Below are positions 8,636-16,305 of a DNA stretch of 64,000 nucleotides, in pieces; the first letter of the stretch is position 1; the number at the start of each line of letters is the position of its first letter. Origin of the DNA: Bradyrhizobium sp. 195 (GTDB lineage Bacteria; Pseudomonadota; Alphaproteobacteria; Rhizobiales; Xanthobacteraceae); the NCBI RefSeq assembly GCF_023101665.1, contig NZ_CP082161.1, positions 4,216,001 to 4,280,000 of the forward strand, read 5' to 3'. A program made the translations under genes and the position numbers. A model generated the notes under the pieces. That model did no database searches. It had not been told where the DNA came from and saw only the letters and a program-made list of their open reading frames with translations.

Positions 8636-9406
8636 TCAGGTCTGTCTTGCGTCGCCGACCACGAACATGCGTTCGAGGGCGAGCACAAGGCCGTAGAGAG
8701 CGACGCCCAGCAGCGTGAGCAGCACGACCGCCATCACCATCGCGGGCGTGTCGAGCGAAGACTGCACCTGGATCATGAGGTAGCCGAGCCCGCGCTCGGA
8801 GGCGATGAACTCGCCGACGATGGCGCCGGCGACCGCCAGGATGGCGCCGACCTTCATGCCGGAGAAGATGTAAGGCAGCGATCCCGGCAGCTGGATCTTG
8901 CGGAACAGCGTCCAGCGCGAGCCGCGCAGCGATTTGACGAGATCAAGCAGGTCAGGTTCGACCTCGCGCAAGCCCCGCGCGGTGGTGAGCAGGATCGGAA
9001 AGAAGCAGATGCTGAAGGCGATCAGGATATTCGGCACGATGCCGTAGGAGAACCAGACGATGAAGAGCGGGCCAAGCGCGACCTTCGGGATCATGTTCAG
9101 CGTCACGAACAGCGGCAGCAGCACGAGGCTGAGCAGCGGCGCCCAGCTGAAGATTACAGCGAGCGCGACGCCGACGAAGGCGCCGAGCGCGAAGCCGCCG
9201 AGGATCTCGAGCGCTGTCACCAGCGTGTTGCTGCCCCAGGCATAGCTCGCGGTGCCCAGCGTCTGGATCGTCGCCAGCGGGGAGGGCAGGATGAATTTCG
9301 GCACGTGGAAGGCATCGACCGCGATCTGCCAGAGCACGAGCACGGCGAGGTGCACGATCAGGATGATCGCAAAGCTACGCGAAGCGCGTGCGCTGTCTCC
9401 TGCCAC
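8636..9406 (-). CDS. ABC transporter permease (SsuC/TauC type)
   Basis: A 256-residue inner-membrane protein with about six hydrophobic helices. The cytoplasmic EAA loop (RGLREVEPDLLDLVKSLRGS...FRKIQLPGSLPYIF) contacts the ATPase. A GTG start at 9406 is preferred because AGGGAG lies six bases upstream; an earlier in-frame TTG at 9442 would sit almost on the predicted transcription start. It is the first gene of the operon running to 4917. A -35/-10 pair and a perfect 16-bp palindrome lie just upstream (9447-9489). Confidence 0.9.
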   Translation of the reverse strand: MAGDSARASRSFAIILIVHLAVLVLWQIAVDAFHVPKFILPSPLATIQTLGTASYAWGSNTLVTALEILGGFALGAFVGVALAVIFSWAPLLSLVLLPLFVTLNMIPKVALGPLFIVWFSYGIVPNILIAFSICFFPILLTTARGLREVEPDLLDLVKSLRGSRWTLFRKIQLPGSLPYIFSGMKVGAILAVAGAIVGEFIASERGLGYLMIQVQSSLDTPAMVMAVVLLTLLGVALYGLVLALERMFVVGDARQT

Positions 9407-9446
9407 CGATTGCTCCCTGTTGGCGCGGCGGCGATGCCGCAAGTCG

Positions 9447-9489
9447 CAAGCCTAACCGCCCTCGGAGCAAGTTTCAACCAATTGGTTGA
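9447..9489 (-). promoter_or_regulatory. Permease operon promoter with perfect TetR-type operator
   Basis: On the minus strand TTGAAA (9479-9474) is followed after 17 bases by TAGGCT, a sigma70-like promoter about 40 bases before the permease GTG. The 16-bp perfect palindrome TCAACCAATTGGTTGA (9474-9489) covers the -35 box, so a bound TetR repressor would block polymerase. The palindrome abuts the stop codon of the TetR gene. Confidence 0.65.
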
Positions 9490-10137
9490 TTAGGGCCGGA
9501 GCGACTGCAGCACCAGATCGGCGACGTGCCGGCGGCGGGCGCGGCGCTGGGCGCGGCTCGACAGGTCCTTGCCGAAGATCGCCGACAGCGTCGGGGTGTT
9601 GGAGAAGAAGAAATAGCTGAGGCCTGCAATGGAGATATAGAGTTGGACCGGATCGATCCCCTTGCGGAACGCGCCCGCGCGCACCCCCTCGTTGAGGATG
9701 TGGGAGACGCTCTTGACCAGCGGGGAATGCATCGCCTCCAGCCGGGTCGAGCCGCGGACGTGGCGGGCGCCGCCGCGGTTCTCGTCGTTCAAAAGCACGA
9801 TGAAATCAGGGTTTGCGGCCAGATGGTCGAACGAGGCTTCGATCAGCCTGCGGATCGCCTTCTCCGGCGGTAGACCTTCGAGATTGAGCTTCCGCTCCTG
9901 CTCGCGGATGTCCTCATAGACCCATTCGAGCACGGCGAGGTAGAGCGCGTCCTTGTCGCCGAAATAGTGGTAGACGAGCTGCTTGTTGACGCCGGCGCGC
10001 TCGGCAATCTCGTCGACGCGGGCGCCGGCAAAGCCGTGGCGGGCGAATTCCAGGCGCGCCGCGGTCAGCAGCTTCTTGCGGGTGGCGACGGGATCGCGGC
10101 GCTGTGGCACGGTGTCGCCAGATCGTTTTGCGGGCAT
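9490..10137 (-). CDS. TetR family transcriptional regulator
   Basis: A 215-residue repressor. The N-terminal HTH is classic: TRKKLLTAARLEFARHGFAGARVDEIAERAGVNKQLVYHYFGDKDALY. The C-terminal ligand/dimer domain (EGLPPEKAIRRLIEASFDHL, SNTPTLSAIFGKDL) resembles the TetR_C_29 group, to which RutR-like regulators are related. The ATG at 10137 is chosen; a TTG at 10158 is also in frame. The gene lies between the permease operon and the divergent binding-protein gene, with related CAAC-N6-GTTG palindromes at each end, so it probably represses both promoters and itself. Confidence 0.9.
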   Translation of the reverse strand: MPAKRSGDTVPQRRDPVATRKKLLTAARLEFARHGFAGARVDEIAERAGVNKQLVYHYFGDKDALYLAVLEWVYEDIREQERKLNLEGLPPEKAIRRLIEASFDHLAANPDFIVLLNDENRGGARHVRGSTRLEAMHSPLVKSVSHILNEGVRAGAFRKGIDPVQLYISIAGLSYFFFSNTPTLSAIFGKDLSSRAQRRARRRHVADLVLQSLRP

Positions 10138-10140
10138 TTC

Positions 10141-10180
10141 CAACCAAACAGTTGACAAGTTGAAGGCGGGCTTGTTGCAT
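10141..10180 (+). promoter_or_regulatory. Binding-protein gene promoter with TetR-type operator
   Basis: TTGACA (10152-10157), a 17-base spacer and TTGCAT (10175-10180) form a promoter for the gene at 10238. CAACCAAACAGTTG (10141-10154) has the same CAAC-N6-GTTG spacing as the perfect site at 9474-9489, and in both the right half-site contributes to the -35 box. The identical geometry supports shared control by the TetR protein. Confidence 0.6.
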
Positions 10181-10237
10181 TGGTATCCTCACAAGCGGAG
10201 AGCGACAAGCCGGGTCGCTGGCATGAGGAGGGATGCG

Positions 10238-11254
10238 ATGAAGCGTTTGCAGGCGGCGGGCTCGGCCCTGGTCTTGACCCTGATGCTCGGTGTGCCGGCG
10301 GCGCCAGCGAGCGCAGGCGAGGCGGTGAATCTGATCCTCAACTGGACGCCGACCGCCGATCACTCGCCCTATTATTACGCCAAGGCGCAGGGCTGGTACG
10401 AGAAGGCCGGCATCGACCTGACGATCGAGACCGGCAAGGGCTCCGGCGTCTCCGCCGCCAAGGTCGGCTCCGGCGGCTCGCCGTTCGGCGTTGCCGATCT
10501 CGCCACCATGCTGGTGGCCAAGAGCAAGGGCGCCGACACGGTTGCCGTGATGAGCGTCTATGCCAATACCGGCCAGACCTTCTACTGGCTGAAGAGCCAC
10601 GGCGTGAACGGGGTGAAGGATTTTGCCGGCCACAAGATCGGCAATCCGCCCGGCGATGCCTCGCGCGTGATGTGGCCGGCCTTCGCCAAGGCCGCGGGGC
10701 TTGCGCCCGACTCCGTCGGCTTCGTCAATGTCGGACCGACCGCGAAGATCGCGGCACTGAAGAGCCACACCGTCGACATCATCAGCGACTTCTACAACGA
10801 GCACGATCTGAAGGTGATCGAGTTCGGGCCCGACCTCGGCTACGTCAACTGGAAGGACATCGGCCTCAATCCTTACGGCAATTCGCTGATCGTCAACGGC
10901 GCTTACTTGCAGAAGAATCCGAAGGTCGTCGAAGACTTCGTACGCGTCACGCAGAAGGCCTTTGCGGCGTGCGTCGCCGACGCCACGCCGTGCCTGAAGG
11001 CGCTGCTCGACCAGGTCTCCGGTCTCGACAAGGAGAACCAGGAGCGCCAATGGGAGCGCATCAAGTTCCTGATGACGGACGAGTTCACCACCACCAAGGG
11101 TCTCGGCTGGATCGACGGCGAGCGGATGAAGAAGGATTACGATCTGGTGCAGACCTATCTCGGCATGGAGAAACCGTTTGACGTCTCGACAGCGTTCACG
11201 ACGAAGATGCTGGATCCTGATATCAAGATGGATGCGAGCAAGGTGAAGAAGTAG
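10238..11254 (+). CDS. ABC transporter substrate-binding protein (NMT1/THI5-like)
   Basis: A 338-residue exported binding protein. The ATG at 10238 is preferred over an in-frame ATG at 10223 because GAGGAGGGA lies directly upstream. A signal peptide (MKRLQAAGSALVLTLMLG...ASA) precedes the NMT1/THI5-like domain: NLILNWTPTADHSPYYYAKAQ, GVADLATMLVAKSKGAD and FGPDLGYVNWKDIG. Relatives bind pyrimidines, riboflavin precursors, sulfonates or nitrate. No riboswitch is visible upstream, which argues against simple vitamin control. It pairs with the permease and ATPase at 4917-9406, placed divergently across the TetR gene. Confidence 0.9.
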   Translation: MKRLQAAGSALVLTLMLGVPAAPASAGEAVNLILNWTPTADHSPYYYAKAQGWYEKAGIDLTIETGKGSGVSAAKVGSGGSPFGVADLATMLVAKSKGADTVAVMSVYANTGQTFYWLKSHGVNGVKDFAGHKIGNPPGDASRVMWPAFAKAAGLAPDSVGFVNVGPTAKIAALKSHTVDIISDFYNEHDLKVIEFGPDLGYVNWKDIGLNPYGNSLIVNGAYLQKNPKVVEDFVRVTQKAFAACVADATPCLKALLDQVSGLDKENQERQWERIKFLMTDEFTTTKGLGWIDGERMKKDYDLVQTYLGMEKPFDVSTAFTTKMLDPDIKMDASKVKK

Positions 11255-11261
11255 GGCATCT

Positions 11262-11348
11262 GTAGCCCGGATGGAGCGAAGCGTAATCCGGGACGGTGCA
11301 TCTGCGGCGATAGGTTTCCCGGATTGCGCTGCGCTCCATCCGGGCTAC
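11262..11348. repeat. Palindromic repeat, family A (GTAGCCCGGATGGAGCG)
   Basis: The left arm GTAGCCCGGATGGAGCGAAG is mirrored by a right arm ending CGCTCCATCCGGGCTAC, around a 40-base variable centre. It is one of about eight copies of the same element in gaps of this window. It starts 8 bp after the binding-protein stop and could also end that transcript. Confidence 0.85.
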
Positions 11349-11380
11349 GGGCCGCGGGCAGATCTGCCTCCGCATACTCC

Positions 11381-11465
11381 GTCATTGCGAGCGTAGCGAA
11401 GCAATCCAGACTGCTTCTACGGAGGCAGTCTGGATTGCTTCGTCGCGAGGGCTCTTCGCAATGAC
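11381..11465. repeat. Palindromic repeat, family B (GTCATTGCGAGCG)
   Basis: GTCATTGCGAGCGTAGCGAA and its mirror ending TTCGCAATGAC enclose the inner pair GCAATCCAGACTGC/GCAGTCTGGATTGC. Two more copies occur at 33410 and 50664. Downstream, 11490-11665 holds a further imperfect palindrome (CATCCTTCGAGGCTCC ... CCTCAGGATGACG) and no gene. Confidence 0.82.
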
Positions 11466-11734
11466 GGTTTGGGGGTGGCGAGCGCTACTCTATCTCCCGT
11501 CACCCTCCGCGCAACGGCAAAGCCGTTGTCGCTCGGGGTGGCCGCTTCTTCAGCGGCCCTCGAAGGGCGACGGCCCGGCTGCATCGGGGCCGTGCATCCT
11601 TCGAGGCTCCCCATGGGACGCTTTGCGTCCCATGCCTCGCGCCTCAGGATGACGGGGCGGGGGCGGTGCCCGCCGCTAGAGCCTGTTTGCCAGCCCAGCC
11701 AACCCATCCCTCCCCACGTAACCCCATGGAGAAA

Positions 11735-11750
11735 TTAACCGGCCGTTAAC
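11735..11750 (+). promoter_or_regulatory. CtrA-type box upstream of minC
   Basis: TTAA-CCGGCCG-TTAAC is an exact match to the CtrA consensus TTAA-N7-TTAAC, 52 bp before the minC ATG; another TTAACC half-site follows at 11767. In Sinorhizobium meliloti, min genes are known CtrA targets, so cell-cycle control of this operon is likely. Confidence 0.65.
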
Positions 11751-11801
11751 CATATCAGCCGCATCGTTAACCATTCAATAACAGGGAACGAGTCGGCCGC
11801 T

Positions 11802-12500
11802 ATGGAGGCTGCAGTCAAATCTCAACGCCAAATGGTGCGCCTGCGCGGGCGCTCATACGTGGCCTTCGTGTTCACGCCGACGGTTCCGGTCCAGGACTGG
11901 CTGCACGAGATCGACGCCACCATCGCCCGCTCGCCGGGCTTCTTTGCCGGCCGGCCCGTGGTGATCGACCTGTCCTCGGTCGATCTGAGCCAGTCCGGCA
12001 TCGGCCATTTGCTCACCAGCCTGCAGGACCGCAACATCCGCGTGCTCGGCATCGAGGGCGTGGAGGAGGATCGGCTGACGCCGTCCATGCCGCCGCTGCT
12101 CTCGGGCGGGCGGAGCTGCGTGGTCGAGCCGAGCGCGCCCAAGAAGTCCGAGGCGAAGACCGAGGCAAAACCGACCTCGCTGCTGCTCGATAGCCCCGTG
12201 CGCTCGGGTCAGACCGTGATCTTCCCGGAAGGCGACGTCACCATTCTGGGCTCGGTCGGCTCCGGTGCGGAGGTCGTTGCCGGCGGCTCCATCCACATCT
12301 ACGGCGCGCTGCGTGGCCGCGCCATGGCGGGCGTGAACGGTCACACCAGCGCACGCATCTATTGCCAGAAGATCGAGGCCGAACTGCTTGCGATCGATGG
12401 CTTTTACCAGACTGCGGACGACATCGACGCCGCCTTGCGCGGCAAGCCGGCGCAGGCCTGGCTGCAGGGGAATACCATGCGAATTACAGCACTGAACTGA
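11802..12500 (+). CDS. minC: Septum site-determining protein MinC
   Basis: A 232-residue cell-division inhibitor that, carried by MinD, blocks FtsZ polymerisation away from midcell. The N-terminal MinC_N domain runs to about residue 105. A linker rich in Lys and Glu follows (KKSEAKTEAK). The C-terminal beta-helix domain has the repeated Gly-turn pattern typical of MinC (SGQTVIFPEGDVTILGSVGSGAEVVAGGSIHIYGALRGRAMAG) and binds MinD. It is the first gene of minCDE, 21 bp before minD, behind a CtrA-type box. Confidence 0.97.
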   Translation: MEAAVKSQRQMVRLRGRSYVAFVFTPTVPVQDWLHEIDATIARSPGFFAGRPVVIDLSSVDLSQSGIGHLLTSLQDRNIRVLGIEGVEEDRLTPSMPPLLSGGRSCVVEPSAPKKSEAKTEAKPTSLLLDSPVRSGQTVIFPEGDVTILGSVGSGAEVVAGGSIHIYGALRGRAMAGVNGHTSARIYCQKIEAELLAIDGFYQTADDIDAALRGKPAQAWLQGNTMRITALN

Positions 12501-12521
12501 CCAGCAAAGGAGACATTTCAG

Positions 12522-13337
12522 ATGAGTAAGGTACTGGTCGTGACATCAGGCAAGGGCGGGGTCGGCAAGACCACGACGACCGCCGCGCTGGGGGCTGCGC
12601 TGGCGCAGCGTGGCGACAAGGTCGTCGTCGTCGATTTCGACGTCGGCCTGCGCAACCTCGACCTCGTCATGGGCGCCGAACGCCGCGTCGTGTTCGACCT
12701 CATCAACGTGGTGCAGGGCGTCGCAAAGCTGCCGCAGGCGCTGATCCGCGACAAGCGGCTGGAGAATCTCTGGCTGCTGCCGGCCTCGCAAACCCGCGAC
12801 AAGGACGCGTTGACGGAAGAGGGCGTCGGCAAGGTCATCGACGATCTGCGCGGCCGCTTCGATTGGGTGATCTGCGACAGCCCGGCCGGCATCGAGCGCG
12901 GCGCCTCTATGGCGATGCGCTTCGCCGACGAGGCGGTGATCGTCACCAATCCCGAAGTCTCCTCAGTGCGTGATTCCGACCGCATCATCGGCATGCTCGA
13001 TTCCAAGACGGTGCGGGCCGAGAAGGGCGAGCGGGTCGAGAAGCACATCCTCATCACCCGCTACGATGCCTCGCGCGCCGCGCGCGGCGAGATGCTGACC
13101 ATCGACGATATCCTCGAGATCCTTGCCACGCCCCTGCTCGGCATCATCCCCGAGAGCCAGGACGTGTTGAAGGCCTCCAATGTCGGCACGCCGGTGACGC
13201 TGTCGAACGCGGACGGCGCACCGGCGCGGGCCTATATCGACGCGGCCCGCCGGCTGTGCGGCGACACCGTGCCGATGCAGGTGCCGGCCGAGCGCAAGCG
13301 CTTCATGGATCGTCTGCTGCGACGGAGGGCTGCATGA
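12522..13337 (+). CDS. minD: Septum site-determining ATPase MinD
   Basis: A 271-residue ParA/MinD ATPase. The deviant Walker A is [12 protein letters not shown] at residues 8-19, followed by [16 protein letters not shown] and the Walker B-like [14 protein letters not shown]. The C-terminus ends in a basic amphipathic stretch ([15 protein letters not shown]) that would target the membrane in the ATP-bound dimer. It carries MinC and is released by MinE. AAAGGAG lies ahead of the ATG, and the stop overlaps the minE start as ATGA. Confidence 0.98.
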   Translation: MSKVLVVTSGKGGVGKTTTTAALGAALAQRGDKVVVVDFDVGLRNLDLVMGAERRVVFDLINVVQGVAKLPQALIRDKRLENLWLLPASQTRDKDALTEEGVGKVIDDLRGRFDWVICDSPAGIERGASMAMRFADEAVIVTNPEVSSVRDSDRIIGMLDSKTVRAEKGERVEKHILITRYDASRAARGEMLTIDDILEILATPLLGIIPESQDVLKASNVGTPVTLSNADGAPARAYIDAARRLCGDTVPMQVPAERKRFMDRLLRRRAA

Positions 13338-13615
13338 GCATGGGTCTGCTTCGGCTTCTCCGCGGCAAGAAGGCCTCCGCACCCGTCGCGCGCGAACGGT
13401 TGCAGATCCTGCTCGCCCATGAACGCGGCATGCGCGGCCAGCCCGATCTGCTCGGTGTGCTGCGTGAGGAGATCCTCGCGGTCGTGTCCAAGCATGTGAC
13501 GCTGGATCCGACCAAGGTCATCGTGCGGCTCGAGCGCGGCGACGAGGTGTCGACCCTGGAGGTCGATATCGAGGTGCCCAACGATATCGAGCGCAAGAAG
13601 GCGGCGGTCGCGTAG
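13334..13615 (+). CDS. minE: Cell division topological specificity factor MinE
   Basis: A 93-residue protein that stimulates the MinD ATPase and drives pole-to-pole oscillation. The N-terminus ([13 protein letters not shown]) is the short amphipathic membrane-targeting helix. The anti-MinCD segment follows ([15 protein letters not shown]), then the topological specificity domain ([13 protein letters not shown]...[21 protein letters not shown]). The start is fixed by the 4-bp ATGA overlap with minD. Confidence 0.97.
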   Translation: MSMGLLRLLRGKKASAPVARERLQILLAHERGMRGQPDLLGVLREEILAVVSKHVTLDPTKVIVRLERGDEVSTLEVDIEVPNDIERKKAAVA

Positions 13616-13651
13616 GACGCGACTGACGACGACCCATTTGGGGTGGGTGAG

Positions 13652-13684
13652 AAGGCGGTCCGCTGGGCATAGCGGGCCGCCTTT
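13652..13684 (+). terminator. Rho-independent terminator of minCDE
   Basis: AAGGCGGTCCGCT and AGCGGGCCGCCTT form a long GC-rich stem around a short loop, followed by TTTGT, 36 bp after the minE stop. Confidence 0.8.
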
Positions 13685-13820
13685 GTCGTTCGTGACACTC
13701 ACGTTCCCGGGCTTGCCGACGTGATCGACGACGGGCGGAACGGTACTTGCGGCGAAATCGTTGTCGAAGACCGCGGAGAGCCGAGCCAGGCCCCGCGGCT
13801 TCGTCAGACGGAGAGCGCCC

Positions 13821-14006
13821 ATGATGTCCGAGGTCCAGATTCATACCGTTGCACGGCAGATGCTCGAACGGCACGGTTTTGCTGCGATCGCGAAGGCCGC
13901 CGAGCAGGCCCAGGCCTGCGAGGGCCGCGGCGAGGGCGATGAGGCCAGGGAGTGGCGTCACATCGCCGACGCCATGAAGATCATACGTGGGCCTCACCAG
14001 AGTTGA
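13821..14006 (+). CDS. Small conserved hypothetical protein
   Basis: A 61-residue basic protein (MMSEVQIHTVARQMLERHGF...AKAAEQAQACEGRGEG...WRHIADAMKIIRGPHQS). GGAGAG lies ahead of two adjacent ATG codons; the start may be 13821 or 13824. I recall very similar short proteins ending in a RGPHQS-type tail from other Bradyrhizobium genomes, often in several copies; no function is known. It looks like a compact two- or three-helix cytoplasmic protein. Confidence 0.65.
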   Translation: MMSEVQIHTVARQMLERHGFAAIAKAAEQAQACEGRGEGDEAREWRHIADAMKIIRGPHQS

Positions 14007-14025
14007 CCGCCGGATAGGAAGCCCT

Positions 14026-14277
14026 TCAGCGTTCCTCGCGGTCCGGCCCCGGTGACCGGGATCGATGCTGCGTTTGCGGCTGACCGCGCTCGCCTGTCTC
14101 CTTGCACGGGAGCTGTTCCCACGATCCGTCCGGCGCCTGCTGATAGGCGCTGCACGAAGACGACGTGGTCGTTTTGTCTTCGGCCTTTTGGGCGTCGGAA
14201 TTCTTTGCCTGTGCCGGGGCGACCAGCGCTGCGCTCACCGCGAGCACGCCGGCGACAATGAGATGCGTCATCCGCAT
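14026..14277 (-). CDS. Small secreted hypothetical protein
   Basis: An 83-residue protein with a clear signal peptide (MRMTHLIVAGVLAVSAALVAPAQA, cleaved before KNSD). The mature part is short and polar, with two cysteines in SSSCSAYQQAPDGSWEQLPC that could form a disulfide. The ATG at 14277 opens the signal peptide; the frame stays open further upstream but that extension has no feature of a protein. It converges with the small gene ending at 14006. Function unknown. Confidence 0.65.
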   Translation of the reverse strand: MRMTHLIVAGVLAVSAALVAPAQAKNSDAQKAEDKTTTSSSCSAYQQAPDGSWEQLPCKETGERGQPQTQHRSRSPGPDREER

Positions 14278-14384
14278 TTGGGCTTCTCCTGTGCGAAGAA
14301 GCCCGCATGCTGGCGAGGAATGTGACGATTTTTGGCCAAACGCAGGTTCCGTCGCGGCGTGCTTAACGCCGCGAAAGCTGCCGG

Positions 14385-14774
14385 CTAACCGCCCTTGGCG
14401 CGGATCAGGCCGGCGAGGTTGGTCTTCTGGGCCTCGCACCAATTGGGCATGCCGAGGCGGCGCTGGTTGAGATCGGTCGCCTGGGTGGCCACCGCGACCT
14501 CGGCCATCAAATCGTCGTCCTGCTTCTCGCCCATCTTGCCGCCGGTGTGCATCCAGGCAATCGCCTTGCGGACTTTCTCGGTGGTGCCTTGGGGCAGGTG
14601 CATCTGCTCCGCCTTCTGCACCAGGTCCTGGTAGGCGACGTCCGTGCCTGGACATTCGACCTTGGCGGCGAAGGCCTGCAAGACCAGCGTGACGTAGGTC
14701 GAACGTGGGTGGTCATCGGCCTGGGCCGGAGCGGCGATCAGCAACAGGCCAGCGATCAGCAAACCGTAGCGCAT
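14385..14774 (-). CDS. Secreted hypothetical protein
   Basis: A 129-residue protein with a signal peptide (MRYGLLIAGLLLIAAPAQA, mature end DDHPRS). The mature part is helical with Cys residues in VECPGTDVAYQ and PNWCEAQK that may pair in the periplasm. GGAGACACC lies upstream of the ATG. No catalytic motif was recognised. It reads in the same direction as the secreted gene at 14026, 107 bp before it. Confidence 0.68.
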   Translation of the reverse strand: MRYGLLIAGLLLIAAPAQADDHPRSTYVTLVLQAFAAKVECPGTDVAYQDLVQKAEQMHLPQGTTEKVRKAIAWMHTGGKMGEKQDDDLMAEVAVATQATDLNQRRLGMPNWCEAQKTNLAGLIRAKGG

Positions 14775-14904
14775 CCTTAGGTGTCTCCTCCATTTTTTGA
14801 GAGGCTAGCGTCCAGCAGGCCGCTCGGCAATGGTGCCGAGGCGAATTTGTAGCTTCCCACTGCGGTGCGCTATCGTCGCCCGAAATCCGGCCGCGGAGAG
14901 CGAC

Positions 14905-15690
14905 ATGAGCCTGTTCAGCACGCCGTTCGATCCTGCCCGTGACACGGCACTCGTCACCGGCGCGGGCAACGGCATCGGCCGCGCGATCGCGCAGGCCCTG
15001 GTCGGCGAGGGCGTCCGGACCGTGTTCGCCGACGTGAACGCCGAGCGGGTGACCGCCGCGATCAGCGCCAGCGCGAAGCCTGAACTGGCGGTGCCCTGGG
15101 TCGGCGATCTCGCCGAGCTGGATGCCTGCGACGCACTGCTTGCCGCCGCGGACGCAGCATTGGGCGAGATCACGCATTTGGTCCACAGTGCATCGCCGCC
15201 GCGGCGGGAGGCCGATCATGTGCTCGCGGTCGATCGCACCATCTGGCAGCAGATGCATGCCGTCAATCTCGATGCCGGCTTTCACCTGGCGCGCGAGCTC
15301 GCAAAGCGGCTGATCGCAGCGAAGCGGCCGGGCTCGTTCCTGTTTCTCACCTCGCTGCATGCGGGCACGCCGCGCAACCTGCCGCACTATTCGACGGCGA
15401 AGGCGGGGATGGCGATGCTGGTGAAGGAGCTGGCCAAATCGTTTGGCCGCTATGGCATCCGCGTCAACGCGCTGGTGCCCGGCGCGATCGCGGCCGGCGG
15501 GTTCGTTGCGGATCCTGCGCTGGCGCGACACATTCCGCTCGGGCGTCTCGGCGAGGCCAACGACCTCGCACCGATGGCGCTCACGGTGCTGTCGAACAAG
15601 CTGTCCGGTTACGTCACCGGTGCGACCTTCGTCGTCGACGGTGGATTGTCGCTGACGAACTGGTTCGAACCGCCGTCCTTTGACGAATAG
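14905..15690 (+). CDS. SDR family oxidoreductase
   Basis: A 261-residue classical short-chain dehydrogenase/reductase. The cofactor motif is VTGAGNGIGRAIA, Asp in FADVNAER suggests NAD(H), and the catalytic region has a Thr/Ser (FLTSLHAG) and YSTAKAG with Tyr and Lys four apart. The C-terminus ends VTGATFVVDGGLSLTNWF, as usual. The substrate is unknown. The ATG at 14905 follows GGAGAG. The stop is immediately followed by the converging DUF6894 gene. Confidence 0.9.
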   Translation: MSLFSTPFDPARDTALVTGAGNGIGRAIAQALVGEGVRTVFADVNAERVTAAISASAKPELAVPWVGDLAELDACDALLAAADAALGEITHLVHSASPPRREADHVLAVDRTIWQQMHAVNLDAGFHLARELAKRLIAAKRPGSFLFLTSLHAGTPRNLPHYSTAKAGMAMLVKELAKSFGRYGIRVNALVPGAIAAGGFVADPALARHIPLGRLGEANDLAPMALTVLSNKLSGYVTGATFVVDGGLSLTNWFEPPSFDE

Positions 15691-15921
15691 TCAGCGTCGC
15701 CAGGCCGGCACCGGATCAAGCGGTGTCCGATAGAGCTCGTTGTCGTCGCGATCGGTGACGCGCACCGCGCAGCCTTTCTGTTGCAGCTCCGGCTTGACCT
15801 GCGACAGCTCGGTCGCCAGTTGATCGGCGCGATCCGAGGCGACCTCGATGTCTTCGAGAATGATTCCGCCCTGATTCCTGAACTCTTCACCAACCACAAG
15901 ATCGAAAGAGTAGTACGGCAT
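15691..15921 (-). CDS. DUF6894 family protein
   Basis: A 76-residue small protein. The start MPYYSFDLVVGEEFRNQGG with ILEDIEVASDRADQLATELS fits the short DUF6894 family, common in Bradyrhizobium and Methylobacterium and of unknown role. The ATG at 15921 is preferred, since the upstream extension is Arg/Ser-rich with no family features. It ends one base after the SDR stop, so the two genes converge with no gap. Confidence 0.75.
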   Translation of the reverse strand: MPYYSFDLVVGEEFRNQGGIILEDIEVASDRADQLATELSQVKPELQQKGCAVRVTDRDDNELYRTPLDPVPAWRR

Positions 15922-16065
15922 CCGAATTCCCCGATGTGAGGAGCTGAGCCTCAGTGGAAGTCTCAGCGCATGTCGGATGGTACCACTGAGTCGATACCTG
16001 GCACATGAACGGCCGCGCAATCTCTGTGCTTATGGCGCAGAAATGATGTGCAGCATGTGGGAGCA

Positions 16066-16095
16066 TTAACATTTAATTAAATATGTCGGCATGAT
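16066..16095 (+). promoter_or_regulatory. CtrA-like box and promoter ahead of a candidate small RNA
   Basis: TTAA-CATTTAA-TTAA (16066-16080) matches the CtrA spacing consensus but lacks the final C. TTAACA (16066-16071) and CATGAT (16090-16095), 18 bases apart, could serve as -35 and -10. No ORF with coding features follows; instead a hairpin and terminator do. Confidence 0.45.
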
Positions 16096-16101
16096 CATGA
16101 G

Positions 16102-16188
16102 GGCATGGAATTGCAGCAGAACCGGGCTCCGGGAACCGGCAGCTGCAAGAGAAGGCCGCCGGCATAGATCCCGACGGCCTTTTCTCTT
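16102..16188 (+). ncRNA. Candidate trans-acting small RNA
   Basis: A predicted transcript of about 87 bases holds two stem-loops. The first has TTGCAGC (16111-16117) paired with GCTGCAA (16142-16148), with an inner CCGG/CCGG pairing. The second is a typical terminator at 16152-16188. The promoter-like sequence lies just upstream and neither strand has a credible gene in 15922-16305. I could not assign it to a known RNA family; it may instead be the 3' end of an unseen longer transcript. Confidence 0.45.
16152..16188 (+). terminator. Rho-independent terminator
   Basis: AAGGCCGCCGG and CCCGACGGCCTT pair around CATAGAT and are followed by TTCTCTT. No annotated + strand gene ends nearby, which is the main argument for an RNA gene here. 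Confidence 0.7.
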
Positions 16189-16305
16189 GAGCGCAAGATG
16201 ACCTGCGCGTCGCTTTCCGTAATTGCCCGGACTCAACGCGTGACACCGACTCGGACAGCGTACGCGACGTCGTCGCAGCGCACCGCGTTGTTGCGAGGTC
16301 TGGTG

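Noticed and set aside
10156..10237. TPP riboswitch ahead of the NMT1/THI5-like binding protein
   Set aside because: No CTGAGA or ACCTGA-type core was seen in the short leader, and the TetR operator explains control better.
15661..15680. tRNA-like TTCGAACC sequence
   Set aside because: It is inside the SDR coding sequence and has no matching acceptor, D or anticodon stems. No tRNA was found in the window.
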